NCBI GenBank assembly: GCA_020635175.1
Contig: JACKAH010000005.1
Location: 1 to 64,000, forward strand
Direction: 5' to 3'
Source of the DNA: Deltaproteobacteria bacterium
GTDB lineage: Bacteria; Bdellovibrionota_C; UBA2361; J135
DNA: 64,000 bases
Shown here: positions 27,645-36,337 of the stretch, piece by piece
Layout of the letters: each line of letters starts with the position of its first letter
Numbering within the stretch: position 1 is the stretch's first letter
Translations under genes and position numbers: made by a program
Notes under the pieces: model-generated
The model's database searches: none
What the model was told of the DNA's origin: nothing
What the model saw: the letters and a program-made list of their open reading frames with translations, nothing else

Positions 27645-28685
27645 ATGAGATACGCGCCACGAAAGAAGCAAAAACAATATTCTGGAGCGCTAGATTTATA
27701 CAAGCAAAGTAGCTGGGACAGAGCGAGAAGATACGCACGAGTTTTTGGACCAGTTCCAGGTGTAATTTCATACGCTATAAAAGTTCTCAGACAAAACCAC
27801 TTTGATAATCTTCAAAATGGAACTCAAAGCATCGATCCTGAATCGATCTCTGCAATCAAACTAATTGATTTAGCTGATACATTAAAAAACCCACTTTATT
27901 TTGGTGCTGCTTCACTATTTCCTGAAGAATTTGGAAAGTCCAAAGATGATCGCGCAGCAACCTTACTTCAAATTTTAACTCCTGGAGTTTTTGCAGCACT
28001 ACTTCTATTAACATACATCCTCAGACGCGCTCAGTTTGCTACTGACAACAAAGGACTAAAAGATGTTATTGAAGGTGAATTTCTTCTTAACACAGAGATA
28101 GGCTTTACGCTTGGCTCAGAAATTCCTGAGATCGGAATGGCTGATGGAACATTCCTCGGTGGTTTACGTTTTGTAGCTTTAGCAGCATTACTAATCAAAG
28201 ATCCAAGCGGCTACGAAAAATATCGCGAAGAATATCCAGGCACTCTCGATCCTGTCTACGAAAGAAAACACTTCGGATGTGATCACGCACAAATTGGCGC
28301 ATACATAATTCAGATGTTCCAATATACAAAATCACCTATATTTCATCTACGCGAAGCATTACTCGGAATGCTTCATTCAAACTACACTGACATGAAAACT
28401 ATGCCTATCTGGGCCTCTACGATTTCAGCATTTGATTCTCTTAAAAAAGATGACAAGCTTGTAAACTTTGGATGCCTTGAAGTCTCAGATATGGAAGAGA
28501 AAGTTCTTCAAAGTGTTATCAAAAACATCTCTATTGAAGGCAGCTCTTTTAGATGGCTTTGTAAAGAATTTGACCATGAAATCCCTGTTTCACGGGCTGG
28601 AGAAACAAATATCTATACAGATCAGGAGCTAAACCCTGAAGATGTAAAGATCATAAAGGATTTAGAGGGTATAATCTCAAACTAG
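27645..28685 (+). CDS. HDOD-like domain protein, 346 aa
   Basis: A mainly helical protein. The block RKHFGCDHAQIGAYIIQMF resembles the core helix of HDOD domains (GxDHxxVGxxL), non-catalytic relatives of HD phosphohydrolases found in signalling proteins. A glycine- and leucine-rich stretch (AALLLLTYILRR) may be a buried helix rather than a membrane segment. AGGAAGG precedes the ATG. It is alone on its strand between the tRNA and the acyl-CoA dehydrogenase island. The HDOD call is tentative. Confidence 0.45.
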   Translation: MRYAPRKKQKQYSGALDLYKQSSWDRARRYARVFGPVPGVISYAIKVLRQNHFDNLQNGTQSIDPESISAIKLIDLADTLKNPLYFGAASLFPEEFGKSKDDRAATLLQILTPGVFAALLLLTYILRRAQFATDNKGLKDVIEGEFLLNTEIGFTLGSEIPEIGMADGTFLGGLRFVALAALLIKDPSGYEKYREEYPGTLDPVYERKHFGCDHAQIGAYIIQMFQYTKSPIFHLREALLGMLHSNYTDMKTMPIWASTISAFDSLKKDDKLVNFGCLEVSDMEEKVLQSVIKNISIEGSSFRWLCKEFDHEIPVSRAGETNIYTDQELNPEDVKIIKDLEGIISN

Positions 28686-28814
28686 ATTATAGAATTTGAT
28701 CTTCCCTTTTCTATCGAATATTCTTACCCCTTCTTATTTCATTAGTTGAGTAGTTCGATTAAGTGATCATCATCTCATCTGCGCAGTACACTACTGCTTA
28801 GAAGAGGTGCAGTC

Positions 28815-28839
28815 ACCGCTATTTACCCTCAAGGTAAAT
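28815..28839. repeat. Left flank of acyl-CoA dehydrogenase island: inverted repeat plus hairpin
   Basis: ACCGCTATTTACC (28815-28827) is the exact reverse complement of 30152-30164 on the other side of the island. Its inner part also forms a local hairpin, ATTTACC-CTCAA-GGTAAAT (28821-28839), followed by an A-run. Composition changes from AT-rich to GC-rich immediately to the right. Confidence 0.8.
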
Positions 28840-28889
28840 AAAAAATCCGTCCCCGTCCGCTATGCTCCCCTAGCAGAACAGGAACCCAA

Positions 28890-30059
28890 ATGCTCAGGAA
28901 ACTCGACCCACTTACACCCCACCTAGACGAAGATGCGCGCATGCTGCGCGACATGCTCGGCAACTTCGGTGAGAGCAAGCTTCGCCCGCACGCCTTCGCA
29001 GTCGACGAAGGAAAACTCGACGTCCTCAGACCCGAGATGCGCACCGAGCTGGCCGAACTCGGCCTCTTCGGGCTCTACGGCTCGGAGACGTATGGCGGCG
29101 CCGGCCTCTCGCGGCTCTCCAAGTTCGTCGCGATGCGCGAGATCGCTGCGGCCTGCCCCTCGACCTCGATGGTGCTCGGTGCGCAGGGCTCCCTCACGAC
29201 TCTTCCGATCCTCGTGCACGGTACTGATGAGCAACGCGCTCACTACCTGCCGAAGATGGCTACTGGAGAGCTGCTCGGATGCTACGCTCTGACCGAACCC
29301 GATGCTGGAAGCAACACCGACGGCAAGATCAGCCGCTGCCGCCAGTATGGCGACAAGTTCATCCTGAACGGCACGGCTGCCTGGGTCACGAACGGTTCGA
29401 TCGCTGACTTCGCGATCGTCTTCTGCATCAGCAGCGAAGACAGGAGCAGCTGGACGGCCTTCCTGATCGACATGAACGACCCGAAGGTCAGTCGCAAGCC
29501 TGACGAGAAGAAGCACGGCCTCGGTGGATCTCGAACCTGCGAGTTCTCCTACGAGCAGCTCGTGGTCGATGAGAGCGCTGTTCTCGGTGGTGTCGGCAAC
29601 GGCAAGAGGGTCGCCTTCGGCACCCTGGCCGAGGGCCGCATCAGCGTCGCGGCACAGGCGCTCGGCATGGGCGAGCAGGCCTTCGAGCTGGCTGTGCGCT
29701 ACGCGACGACACGCCCCGTCATGGGAGGTCTGCTGTCTGACCAGCAGCTCACTCGAGACAGAATCGCCGGGATGCGTCTCAAGCTCGATCTGGCCACCCT
29801 GCTGACGCTCGACGCGATCAGGATGGACCCTGCCGATACCAGTCTTCGGATGCGTGCTTCGCAGGCCAAGGTCGCCGCGACCGAAGCTGCTTGGGAGGTC
29901 ACGGACTGCGCCATGCAGCTTCATGGAGGAATGGGCTACTCGCGTGACTCCTTCGTGGAGCTTCTGCATCGAGCGGTTCGTGCCGGCAGGATCTACGAAG
30001 GAACGAGCGAGGTGCAGCGGGTGCTGATTCAGGCACCCCTGATCCTCAGAGAGCTCTGA
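28890..30059 (+). CDS. Acyl-CoA dehydrogenase, 389 aa
   Basis: An FAD-dependent flavoenzyme oxidising an acyl-CoA thioester to the 2-enoyl-CoA and passing electrons to ETF. The fold runs in order: helical N-domain, beta-domain with CYALTEPDAGSN (FAD/substrate signature) and WVTNGSIADFAIV, and C-terminal helical domain with the second signature QLHGGMGYSRD and the catalytic-glutamate segment IYEGTSEVQR. Length is normal for the family. The substrate class cannot be read; the shape fits the short-chain or glutaryl-type branch. AGGA precedes the ATG. The gene is strongly GC-rich (42 of 60 at 29041-29100) in an AT-rich setting, flanked by a 13-bp inverted repeat, and has its own terminator: a likely import. 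Confidence 0.9.
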   Translation: MLRKLDPLTPHLDEDARMLRDMLGNFGESKLRPHAFAVDEGKLDVLRPEMRTELAELGLFGLYGSETYGGAGLSRLSKFVAMREIAAACPSTSMVLGAQGSLTTLPILVHGTDEQRAHYLPKMATGELLGCYALTEPDAGSNTDGKISRCRQYGDKFILNGTAAWVTNGSIADFAIVFCISSEDRSSWTAFLIDMNDPKVSRKPDEKKHGLGGSRTCEFSYEQLVVDESAVLGGVGNGKRVAFGTLAEGRISVAAQALGMGEQAFELAVRYATTRPVMGGLLSDQQLTRDRIAGMRLKLDLATLLTLDAIRMDPADTSLRMRASQAKVAATEAAWEVTDCAMQLHGGMGYSRDSFVELLHRAVRAGRIYEGTSEVQRVLIQAPLILREL

Positions 30060-30090
30060 ACTCTAAGTTCGAGCATCTGCTAGGGACTCA

Positions 30091-30129
30091 CGCAGCGGCG
30101 GATCGCAAGATCCGTCGCTGCGCGTTCTT
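30091..30129 (+). terminator. Terminator with GCAA loop after acyl-CoA dehydrogenase
   Basis: A 14-bp stem CGCAGCGGCGGATC / GATCCGTCGCTGCG (one G-T pair) closes a GCAA loop, followed by CGTTCTT, the same layout as the terminator at 4850. Confidence 0.75.
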
Positions 30130-30151
30130 ACAATGTTTATAAATTTTTTTA

Positions 30152-30164
30152 GGTAAATAGCGGT
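30152..30164. repeat. Right inverted repeat of the acyl-CoA dehydrogenase island
   Basis: GGTAAATAGCGGT is a perfect inverted match to 28815-28827. A T-run precedes it (TTTTTTTA), mirroring the A-run inside the left flank. Confidence 0.8.
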
Positions 30165-30206
30165 AGAGCACCAATTGTGCATACAACAAACCATAAGATC
30201 TCGGCG

Positions 30207-30239
30207 TAGGGGAGGCGCGGCGCGGATGCGCCTCCCCTA
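30207..30239 (-). terminator. GC-rich terminator hairpin
   Basis: A perfect 12-bp stem TAGGGGAGGCGC / GCGCCTCCCCTA lies 24 bases past the stop of the DUF420-like gene. An outer imperfect pairing (ATCTCGGCG / CGCCTGAGAT) extends it. Confidence 0.7.
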
Positions 30240-30262
30240 ATCGCCTGAGATGAACCGTGTCG

Positions 30263-30679
30263 TCAGGAGTAGAAGAACTGCTCGATCAGAAACCCCGGCG
30301 CCGTCAGGAAGCTTCCGACGTAGCAGCCGAGCGTCATGATTCCGATCGCGCGGTGGCGCTGACGCGCCTTCTGCGGATCGTCGAACCTGCCCTTCATGAG
30401 CTTGTAGCCCGAACGGGAGACGAAGAAGTAGCAGAGGAAGAGCCCGACCGCGATCGGGATGTGCACGCGGAAGAGCAGCTCCTTGCTGTGCTCGAACTCC
30501 ATCACCCCAGCGGCTTGACGGATTGCTCCGCGACTCAGCTCGAGCCAGAGCGTGAGACCGATGTCAGCGCACATGCCGAGCACCATGATCTTCCAGTGGA
30601 TCCTCGGACGATCCCTGTAGCTGATGCCGATGAGGTAGACGATGAGCACGCAGCTCATGAAGATGGTCGGTCCTGTCAC
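30263..30679 (-). CDS. DUF420-like four-helix membrane protein, 138 aa
   Basis: Four hydrophobic helices are separated by short loops with conserved-looking histidines (RIHWKIM, FRVHIPIAVG, RQRHRAIG). The spacing is like the DUF420 family of small membrane proteins sometimes found near terminal oxidase genes. The GTG start at 30679 is supported by AGGAGA seven bases upstream. GC-rich, next to the acyl-CoA dehydrogenase but convergent with it. The role is unproven; the family call is moderate. Confidence 0.55.
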   Translation of the reverse strand: MTGPTIFMSCVLIVYLIGISYRDRPRIHWKIMVLGMCADIGLTLWLELSRGAIRQAAGVMEFEHSKELLFRVHIPIAVGLFLCYFFVSRSGYKLMKGRFDDPQKARQRHRAIGIMTLGCYVGSFLTAPGFLIEQFFYS

Positions 30680-30891
30680 GCTTTCTCTCCTTGTAGAGGG
30701 CCTCGCGGTATCTTGTGTCCTTGGGAAAACTTGAGATGCACAACTGGCACCTCATAGAAGAGCATTGATGCCCTTTAATAAAGTGCTAGATAAAATTTGA
30801 CTCAATAATCGATAGAAATGAACAACCCATGTGATAGGACTACCTCTGTCCTGAAGGCATATATATAAGCTGAATTAAAATGCTGATCAAA

Positions 30892-31746
30892 TCAGTCGAT
30901 AAATTCGGGATTTACTTCTGATGGTATAAGCCCATATTTAAAAGCTTTATCGAGGAAAAGCTTAATTGATTCCTTACCTTTATCGCCGATATCACAGGTC
31001 AGGTCATTTACATACATCTCGATAAAGGTATCTGCCTCTTGATGAGATAAACCACGTCCAAATTGCATCGCATAGTCTATCGCCTCTTTTCTATTTGCAA
31101 GACCATACTCAATACTAATCTGCAACGCTTTTCTAACTGCAAGTATTGACTCATTACCCATATCCTTACGTATAACGTTTATACCTAAAGGAAGAGGTAG
31201 TCCTGTTTCTTGCCACCACCATTTTCCGAGATCTAAGATTACTACTAATCCATCTTTTTCTGTTGTGATCTGTCCTTCATGAATAACCACTCCAGCATCA
31301 ACAGTTCCATCTTTGACGGCATGTTGAATCTGATCAAAGTCCATGTTTACAATTTCGGCTTCGATATTGTTTTCCTGCATGTAAATCATCATCGCAAGTA
31401 AAGCGGAAGTTAACTCACCAGGGGTTGCAATTGTTTTAATTGATCCATCGGTTAAAGATCTTTCAGAATTACAGACTAACCTTGGACCGTAATCTTCACC
31501 TCCCATCGACGCACCACAAGGAAGCAACGCATAAGCATCATTAATGTATGCATAGGCATGAATTGAGACAGCTGTTACCTCAAGCTCTTTCTTAATTGCT
31601 AATTGGTTCAAAGACTCAATGTCATTTAGTGCGTGCTCAAACTTGAAGCCTGGAATATCAACGGCCCCTGACTCGAAGCCATAAAACATAAATGCATCAT
31701 CAGCATCTGGAGAATGGTAGATAGTTATCTCTTTTAGATCACTCAT
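30892..31746 (-). CDS. mqnD: 1,4-dihydroxy-6-naphthoate synthase (menaquinone, futalosine route)
   Basis: MqnD converts cyclic dehypoxanthinyl futalosine to 1,4-dihydroxy-6-naphthoate. The protein has the periplasmic-binding-like fold of the family, starting with YHSPDADDAFMFYGF in place of the usual SPCPNDTF, then DIESLNQLA, AVSIHAYAYI, and the conserved DAGVVIHEGQITTE with LDLGKWWWQETGLPLPLG. Length is normal. It is divergent from the CHMI-like gene and close to mqnC at 33813, so two steps of the same pathway lie within 3 kb. Confidence 0.88.
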   Translation of the reverse strand: MSDLKEITIYHSPDADDAFMFYGFESGAVDIPGFKFEHALNDIESLNQLAIKKELEVTAVSIHAYAYINDAYALLPCGASMGGEDYGPRLVCNSERSLTDGSIKTIATPGELTSALLAMMIYMQENNIEAEIVNMDFDQIQHAVKDGTVDAGVVIHEGQITTEKDGLVVILDLGKWWWQETGLPLPLGINVIRKDMGNESILAVRKALQISIEYGLANRKEAIDYAMQFGRGLSHQEADTFIEMYVNDLTCDIGDKGKESIKLFLDKAFKYGLIPSEVNPEFID

Positions 31747-31876
31747 CAGGATATCTTCCTAAATTTTAGCTTACTTTTTGGGTAACCCTAGCATAGAGCG
31801 TAGTAGAAATGCCATTTGTAAAAGGTCTCTGAAATCATTATAATTTTACGAAGATATCGACATAAGGATCAGGCTG

Positions 31877-32236
31877 ATGCCGCATTTTATCTTAGAGCAT
31901 ACGAACAATATTGTTGAAGTGATAAACTCGCGAGAGTTATTCGGGAAGCTTCACGAGATATTATCAGCAAGCGATTCCTTTCATCTCGCTGATATGAAAA
32001 GTCGCGTTGTTACTTATGACGATTACTACGTTGGTGACGGCAAAAACGAGAATGCATTTGTTCACCTGACACTCTCAATTCTAACTGGAAGGAGCCTTGA
32101 ATTAAGGCAGCATATGGGGCAAAAGCTGCTGCAAACTCTAGAGGAGTATTTCACACAGTCTAAAGCTAAGCTTAACTGCAAGATAACTGTCGAGATTCAC
32201 GAGATTAATCGAGACACCCATTTTGCTCCCTCGTAA
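31877..32236 (+). CDS. 5-carboxymethyl-2-hydroxymuconate isomerase-like (tautomerase superfamily), 119 aa
   Basis: The N-terminal MPHFILEHTNNI is the hallmark of the CHMI branch of the tautomerase superfamily, where Pro-2, exposed after Met removal, is the catalytic base. Length matches the family. CHMI isomerises an intermediate of homoprotocatechuate degradation, but no other gene of that pathway is seen here, so its real substrate may differ. GGATCAGGCTG precedes the ATG. Confidence 0.75.
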   Translation: MPHFILEHTNNIVEVINSRELFGKLHEILSASDSFHLADMKSRVVTYDDYYVGDGKNENAFVHLTLSILTGRSLELRQHMGQKLLQTLEEYFTQSKAKLNCKITVEIHEINRDTHFAPS

Positions 32237-32285
32237 TCAGCTCAACTAATTGTAATTTACATATATATTAGGTATTTAGTGCTCT

Positions 32286-33809
32286 ATGGCAAAACCATTC
32301 TATATCTCAACTGCTATTCCCTACGTAAATGCCGCACCACATATCGGTCATAGTCTCGAGTACATTCAGACTGACGCAATAGCGCGTTACCAACGTTTAC
32401 TTGGTAAAGATGTCATGTTCATGACTGGAACTGATGAAAACTCCCTTAAGAATGTTCAAGCTGCGGAAAAAGCCGGTAAGGAAGTTGGTCTGTTCGTTTC
32501 AGAACACGCTCAAAATTTTATCTGCTTTAAAGAGTTACTAGATATCTCTTATGATACCTTCATCCGCACAACTGAGGAGAGACACTTTAAAGGCGCTCAG
32601 AAACTTTGGAGTATGTGCAAACCTGAAGATATCTACAAAGCTACTTATAAAGGTCTCTATTGTGTTGGATGTGAAGCATTCTATACAGAGGACGATCTCG
32701 TAGAAGGCAAGTGCCCTGAGCACAACTCTAAGCCTGAAGAGATTGAAGAGGAGAACTATTTCTTTAAACTCTCAAACTATCAACAAGATTTAATTGATCT
32801 AATTAATTCTGATAAAGTTAAAATTACCCCTGATTTTAGAAAGGCCGAAGTTCTTAAATTTTTAGAGACTGGATTACTTGATTTTAGTATCTCAAGATCT
32901 CATCAAAGAGCGCATGGTTGGGGAGTTCCAGTACCTGGAGACGAAGAGCAGATTATGTATGTCTGGTTTGATGCTCTATCAAACTATATAACCGGTCTTG
33001 ATTTTGCGAGCAATGGATCAGACTTCCAGAAGTACTGGGTCCAAGCTAATGATAGAGAAGTACTTCATGTCCTTGGCAAAGGGATTACTCGCTTTCACGC
33101 AATATATTGGCTCGGCATGCTTCTTTCTGCTGGTGTACCACTTCCAAGTGCTGAATTTATCCATGGATACATAACAGTCAACGGACAAAAGATGAGTAAG
33201 TCTTTAGGCAATGTTTTAAGTCCTCAAGATGTCGTTGATAAATTTGGTTGCGATCCTGTCCGCTTCTATCTACTTGGAGCTGTTTCAAGTTACCATGATG
33301 GGGATTTCTCTGAAGATAGATTTGTTGAGCTTTATAACGCGCACCTTGCAAATGGAATTGGAAATCTTTTCTCAAGAACTGTTGCAATGTTAGTTAAGTA
33401 TTTAGATGGAGTTGTACCTGAACCAACGGAAGATATCTTTAACCTTGAAGAATTCTGGAAAAAGTATCAAAACTCAATGGAAGTGTATGATTTTCCTGAA
33501 GCAGTAAAAGCTATCACTGAGCTTGTATCTACCTGCGATAGTTTTATCTCAACAGAGCAACCTTGGACAAAAGCTAAAGCGGGAGAACCTGTTGATGGGG
33601 TGCTATATCCAGTACTTGAAGCACTCAGACAGATTGCAATTGCTCTTTTGCCAATAACACCTAAATCAGCCTACAATCTGCTCTCGCAGCTTGGCCAAAA
33701 TACTGACAAGATTGGTGTTCTAGCTGAAGAATGCACCTGGGGTAAACTTGCAGCAGGTCTGAAACTAACTAAGGGTGAATCTCTATTTCCTAGATATGTG
33801 GCGGAGTAA
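32286..33809 (+). CDS. metG: Methionyl-tRNA synthetase, 507 aa
   Basis: Class I synthetase that charges tRNA-Met. Visible: the HIGH motif as PHIGHSLEY (residues ~19-27), a Cys-type metal knuckle (CVGCEAFYTEDD ... GKCPEHNS), KMSKSLGNV near residue 302, and the C-terminal helical anticodon-binding domain. No C-terminal EMAP-like dimerisation domain is present, so this is the short form. mqnC follows three bases after the stop, so both are on one transcript. Confidence 0.96.
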   Translation: MAKPFYISTAIPYVNAAPHIGHSLEYIQTDAIARYQRLLGKDVMFMTGTDENSLKNVQAAEKAGKEVGLFVSEHAQNFICFKELLDISYDTFIRTTEERHFKGAQKLWSMCKPEDIYKATYKGLYCVGCEAFYTEDDLVEGKCPEHNSKPEEIEEENYFFKLSNYQQDLIDLINSDKVKITPDFRKAEVLKFLETGLLDFSISRSHQRAHGWGVPVPGDEEQIMYVWFDALSNYITGLDFASNGSDFQKYWVQANDREVLHVLGKGITRFHAIYWLGMLLSAGVPLPSAEFIHGYITVNGQKMSKSLGNVLSPQDVVDKFGCDPVRFYLLGAVSSYHDGDFSEDRFVELYNAHLANGIGNLFSRTVAMLVKYLDGVVPEPTEDIFNLEEFWKKYQNSMEVYDFPEAVKAITELVSTCDSFISTEQPWTKAKAGEPVDGVLYPVLEALRQIAIALLPITPKSAYNLLSQLGQNTDKIGVLAEECTWGKLAAGLKLTKGESLFPRYVAE

Positions 33810-33812
33810 GAG

Positions 33813-34943
33813 ATGTTAAACAAAAACGTAGATCTTCAATACTTAAAAGACAAAGTAAAAACTGGCGAAAGACTTCTTAGAGACGAGGCTATCTCACTTT
33901 GGCGCTTAGCTGGATTTGCTGAACTCGGAGCCTTAGCAAATAGCGTCCGCGAACAACAACATCCAGAAGGAATTGTTACCTACCTTATCGACCGTAATAT
34001 TAACTACACCAATGTTTGTAATACAGATTGTCAATTTTGCGCATTCTATAGACCAAACTCTGCTCATCCTGAAAGTTATGTCTTAACCAAAGAGGAACTT
34101 GCAACTAAAATTGAAGAGACTCTTGAGCTAGGCGGCACCCGAATATTGCTTCAGGGTGGGCATAACGACGATCTTCCGTTTGACTACTACCTAGATTTAA
34201 TCTCTTGGATACATGAGACATACGGTATAGACCTTAATGCATTTTCTCCCTCTGAAATCCATCAGATGAAGCTTATCTCGGGACTCTCATACGAAGAGAT
34301 TTTAAAACAGCTGCAGGCCGCCGGCATGCATGGACTTCCTGGAGGTGGTGCTGAGCTTTTAGATGAGGATATTAGAAAAGCTATTAGTCCTAAAAAGATC
34401 CCTGCTGAGCTTTGGATCGAGATTATGGAGACTGCTCAAAACTTAGGTTTAGTTACAACAAGCTCAATGGTTATTGGAGTAAACGAAACTATCGAGCAAC
34501 GAATGAACCACTTTGATCAGCTCAGAAACTTACAGGATAGGTCAACCGCAAAAGGACTTGAAGGATTTAATCTGTTTGTAAGTTGGCCAATGCAGATCAA
34601 TGAAAACACCTCACTTGGTCGAAGCAAACGCTCAAGCACAATGGGCGCAAGCACAGTGGACTATATTAAAAATTTAGCTTTTGCTCGTATTTATCTAGAT
34701 AACATTAAAAACCATCAATCAAGTTGGCCATCTTGTGGTCCGGATGTAGCAGAGATTGGCCTACATTTTGGGTGCAACGATTTCGGCAGCACGATGATTG
34801 AGGAAAATGTCGTCTCCCAGGCTGGTGGTCATACTGCTGCACAGTCCCTATTACCCCCAGAAGAGATGGTTCTCCGTATTCAAAAATCAGGCTTTAAAGC
34901 AGCTCAACGTAATTCTGACTTTGAAATAGTCAGAAGACACTAG
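33813..34943 (+). CDS. mqnC: Cyclic dehypoxanthinyl futalosine synthase (radical SAM)
   Basis: A radical SAM enzyme: NYTNVCNTDCQFCAFYR carries the CxxxCxxC that binds the 4Fe-4S cluster. ILLQGGHNDDLPFDYY, FSPSEIHQM and GLPGGGAELLDED are typical of MqnC, which makes cyclic dehypoxanthinyl futalosine for menaquinone. The C-terminal DFGSTMIEENVVSQAGG is also typical. GGAG within the end of metG serves as ribosome site. Together with mqnD it shows that the host makes menaquinone by the futalosine route; mqnA and mqnB are not in the window. Confidence 0.93.
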   Translation: MLNKNVDLQYLKDKVKTGERLLRDEAISLWRLAGFAELGALANSVREQQHPEGIVTYLIDRNINYTNVCNTDCQFCAFYRPNSAHPESYVLTKEELATKIEETLELGGTRILLQGGHNDDLPFDYYLDLISWIHETYGIDLNAFSPSEIHQMKLISGLSYEEILKQLQAAGMHGLPGGGAELLDEDIRKAISPKKIPAELWIEIMETAQNLGLVTTSSMVIGVNETIEQRMNHFDQLRNLQDRSTAKGLEGFNLFVSWPMQINENTSLGRSKRSSTMGASTVDYIKNLAFARIYLDNIKNHQSSWPSCGPDVAEIGLHFGCNDFGSTMIEENVVSQAGGHTAAQSLLPPEEMVLRIQKSGFKAAQRNSDFEIVRRH

Positions 34944-35057
34944 GCTTAGAGACAAAAAACACTATATTTTCAGACTATTATCGACGTAAATCAAAGTGTC
35001 GTTACGTTCATTTTTTATAATAACACTCTAGTGATTGGTGCAGTCTGGAGATAAGAG

Positions 35058-35891
35058 TTGAGATTATTTGGAAAGAAACCATCTGATGAGATGCCGAACC
35101 TTGGCATTGATCCTGATCAATTCTTTGCTGAGATTCGGAGAGAGTTCGATCTACTGCGTCAAGCTAATTTCACTGGTGCTGATGTTGATAATCTCTGTTC
35201 AGCATCTGCACTAGAAAGATTTAGAGCTTCAGTCGATAGTCTTAGTGGTAGAGAAGCATGGAGTTCTAAAGATTTAGCATCTGCGCTTTTATGCTGCTCC
35301 ACAACTGGCAAATTTCCAAATAGAACCCCTGATCGAATTGAGCTTGGAGTGATCAAAGAACGCTTAGACCATCTAAACGAACTTTCTCAAAGACGACCTG
35401 TGGAGCACGGATTCGTAGGGTTTGTAGTGCCTGAAATATGCACGGTAAGATTTAAAACAGATGCTACTGTTGGGACCCCAAATAGGATAGTTTTAAACTA
35501 CGGTGACATGCCAAGAGGGCTCAACAGTGGAAACGCCTTTGGAGCATTTGCACTTCATAGCCACCCACCAAAATCACCACATGGTCTGCACTTTAGTCCT
35601 CAAGATTTTGTTGCTTTGCTCGCATCAAATCGACATTTTGCAGAATTTTTAATTCATGATGGAACTGCACTTGTCTCCCTAAAAACAAGTTCAGCAAGGT
35701 GCATTAGTGACAGAGATGAGTTAAGGCGTTCACTTGAATCAATCTTAGAAGATGTGACAAGGGCGCATCGAGGAAACTATGGCAATACAGTAAGAGCCTT
35801 TACTAAGCAGGTAGCAATTGAATTTGGGCTTTCTTTATATAGAACCACTAGCCAAAATCCAGGCATCGCACGTAAAATCTTATTAGGTTAG
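35058..35891 (+). CDS. JAMM/MPN-like domain protein, 277 aa
   Basis: The start is TTG with GGAG eight bases upstream. A segment LHSHPPKSPHGLHFSPQDF (residues ~170-190) fits H-x-H ... S-x-x-D of the JAMM/MPN metalloisopeptidase site, with a longer gap than usual. A glutamate that would complete the site cannot be placed with certainty. The N-terminal ~90 residues are helical. It might cleave an isopeptide or be an inactive relative. No ubiquitin-like or E1/E2 gene is adjacent. Confidence 0.5.
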   Translation: MRLFGKKPSDEMPNLGIDPDQFFAEIRREFDLLRQANFTGADVDNLCSASALERFRASVDSLSGREAWSSKDLASALLCCSTTGKFPNRTPDRIELGVIKERLDHLNELSQRRPVEHGFVGFVVPEICTVRFKTDATVGTPNRIVLNYGDMPRGLNSGNAFGAFALHSHPPKSPHGLHFSPQDFVALLASNRHFAEFLIHDGTALVSLKTSSARCISDRDELRRSLESILEDVTRAHRGNYGNTVRAFTKQVAIEFGLSLYRTTSQNPGIARKILLG

Positions 35892-36090
35892 CTAGGCATT
35901 TACAGTTCTTAGTATGATAAAACTTTCCCTGCTACGAATTTTTCGTATATAATTCCTGTGACATTCTTCCAATTTTTAGCGATTAATCTTGGTTTTTGAA
36001 TCACTTCTTAGAATATAGCTGAAGAGTGATTAAGAAGTTTTAATTCTGAGAGTCTGTATAGAGATGGATGGAAAAGTCAGAGAGGATCAT

Positions 36091-36225
36091 ATGTCATTAA
36101 AGCATTTCGTTATTATTTTTACTGCAATCTTATTCTTAGTGAATTTAAAAGCTGCTCAAGAGCTTTTCTCTGGAGATGCTGATTACGGTTCAAAGTTAGA
36201 GATTTCAAAAGAAATTCAAAAGTAA
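36091..36225 (+). CDS. Tiny secreted protein, 44 aa
   Basis: AGAGG lies five bases before the ATG. The peptide has a complete signal sequence (MSLKHFVIIFTAILFLVNLKAA) and a mature part of only ~22 residues (QELFSGDADYGSKLEISKE). Either a genuine exported peptide or the 5' remnant of a larger secreted-protein gene cut off at the junction that follows (the GC-rich unit begins right after it). Confidence 0.5.
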   Translation: MSLKHFVIIFTAILFLVNLKAAQELFSGDADYGSKLEISKEIQK

Positions 36226-36228
36226 ATT

Positions 36229-36284
36229 GGGTTAGACACTACGTTGTAGTAGCCAAGACTCAGCCGTAGCTGAGTGTCCAACCC
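36229..36284 (-). other. Structured element with three-way-junction potential
   Basis: On the minus strand GGGTTGGACACT pairs with AGTGTCTAACCC (one mismatch). Inside it ACTCAGC-TACG-GCTGAGT forms a second hairpin with a TACG loop, and CTAC-TACAA-CGTAG a third small one. It lies about 50 bases past the stop of the GC-rich gene at 36338 and starts three bases after the tiny secreted gene. It may be a terminator or the end of an inserted segment. Confidence 0.55.
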
Positions 36285-36337
36285 TTGTGCACCTCCCGAT
36301 CGAAACAAAGCCCACTTGCCTCTGAAACAGTGACGGA

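Noticed and set aside
28923..29969. 348-codon antisense frame inside the acyl-CoA dehydrogenase
   Set aside because: The sense strand encodes a complete, motif-supported enzyme; the antisense product has no ribosome site and no family.
30257..30757. Plus-strand frame opposite the DUF420-like gene
   Set aside because: Composition is a shadow; the minus strand gives four membrane helices and a supported GTG start.
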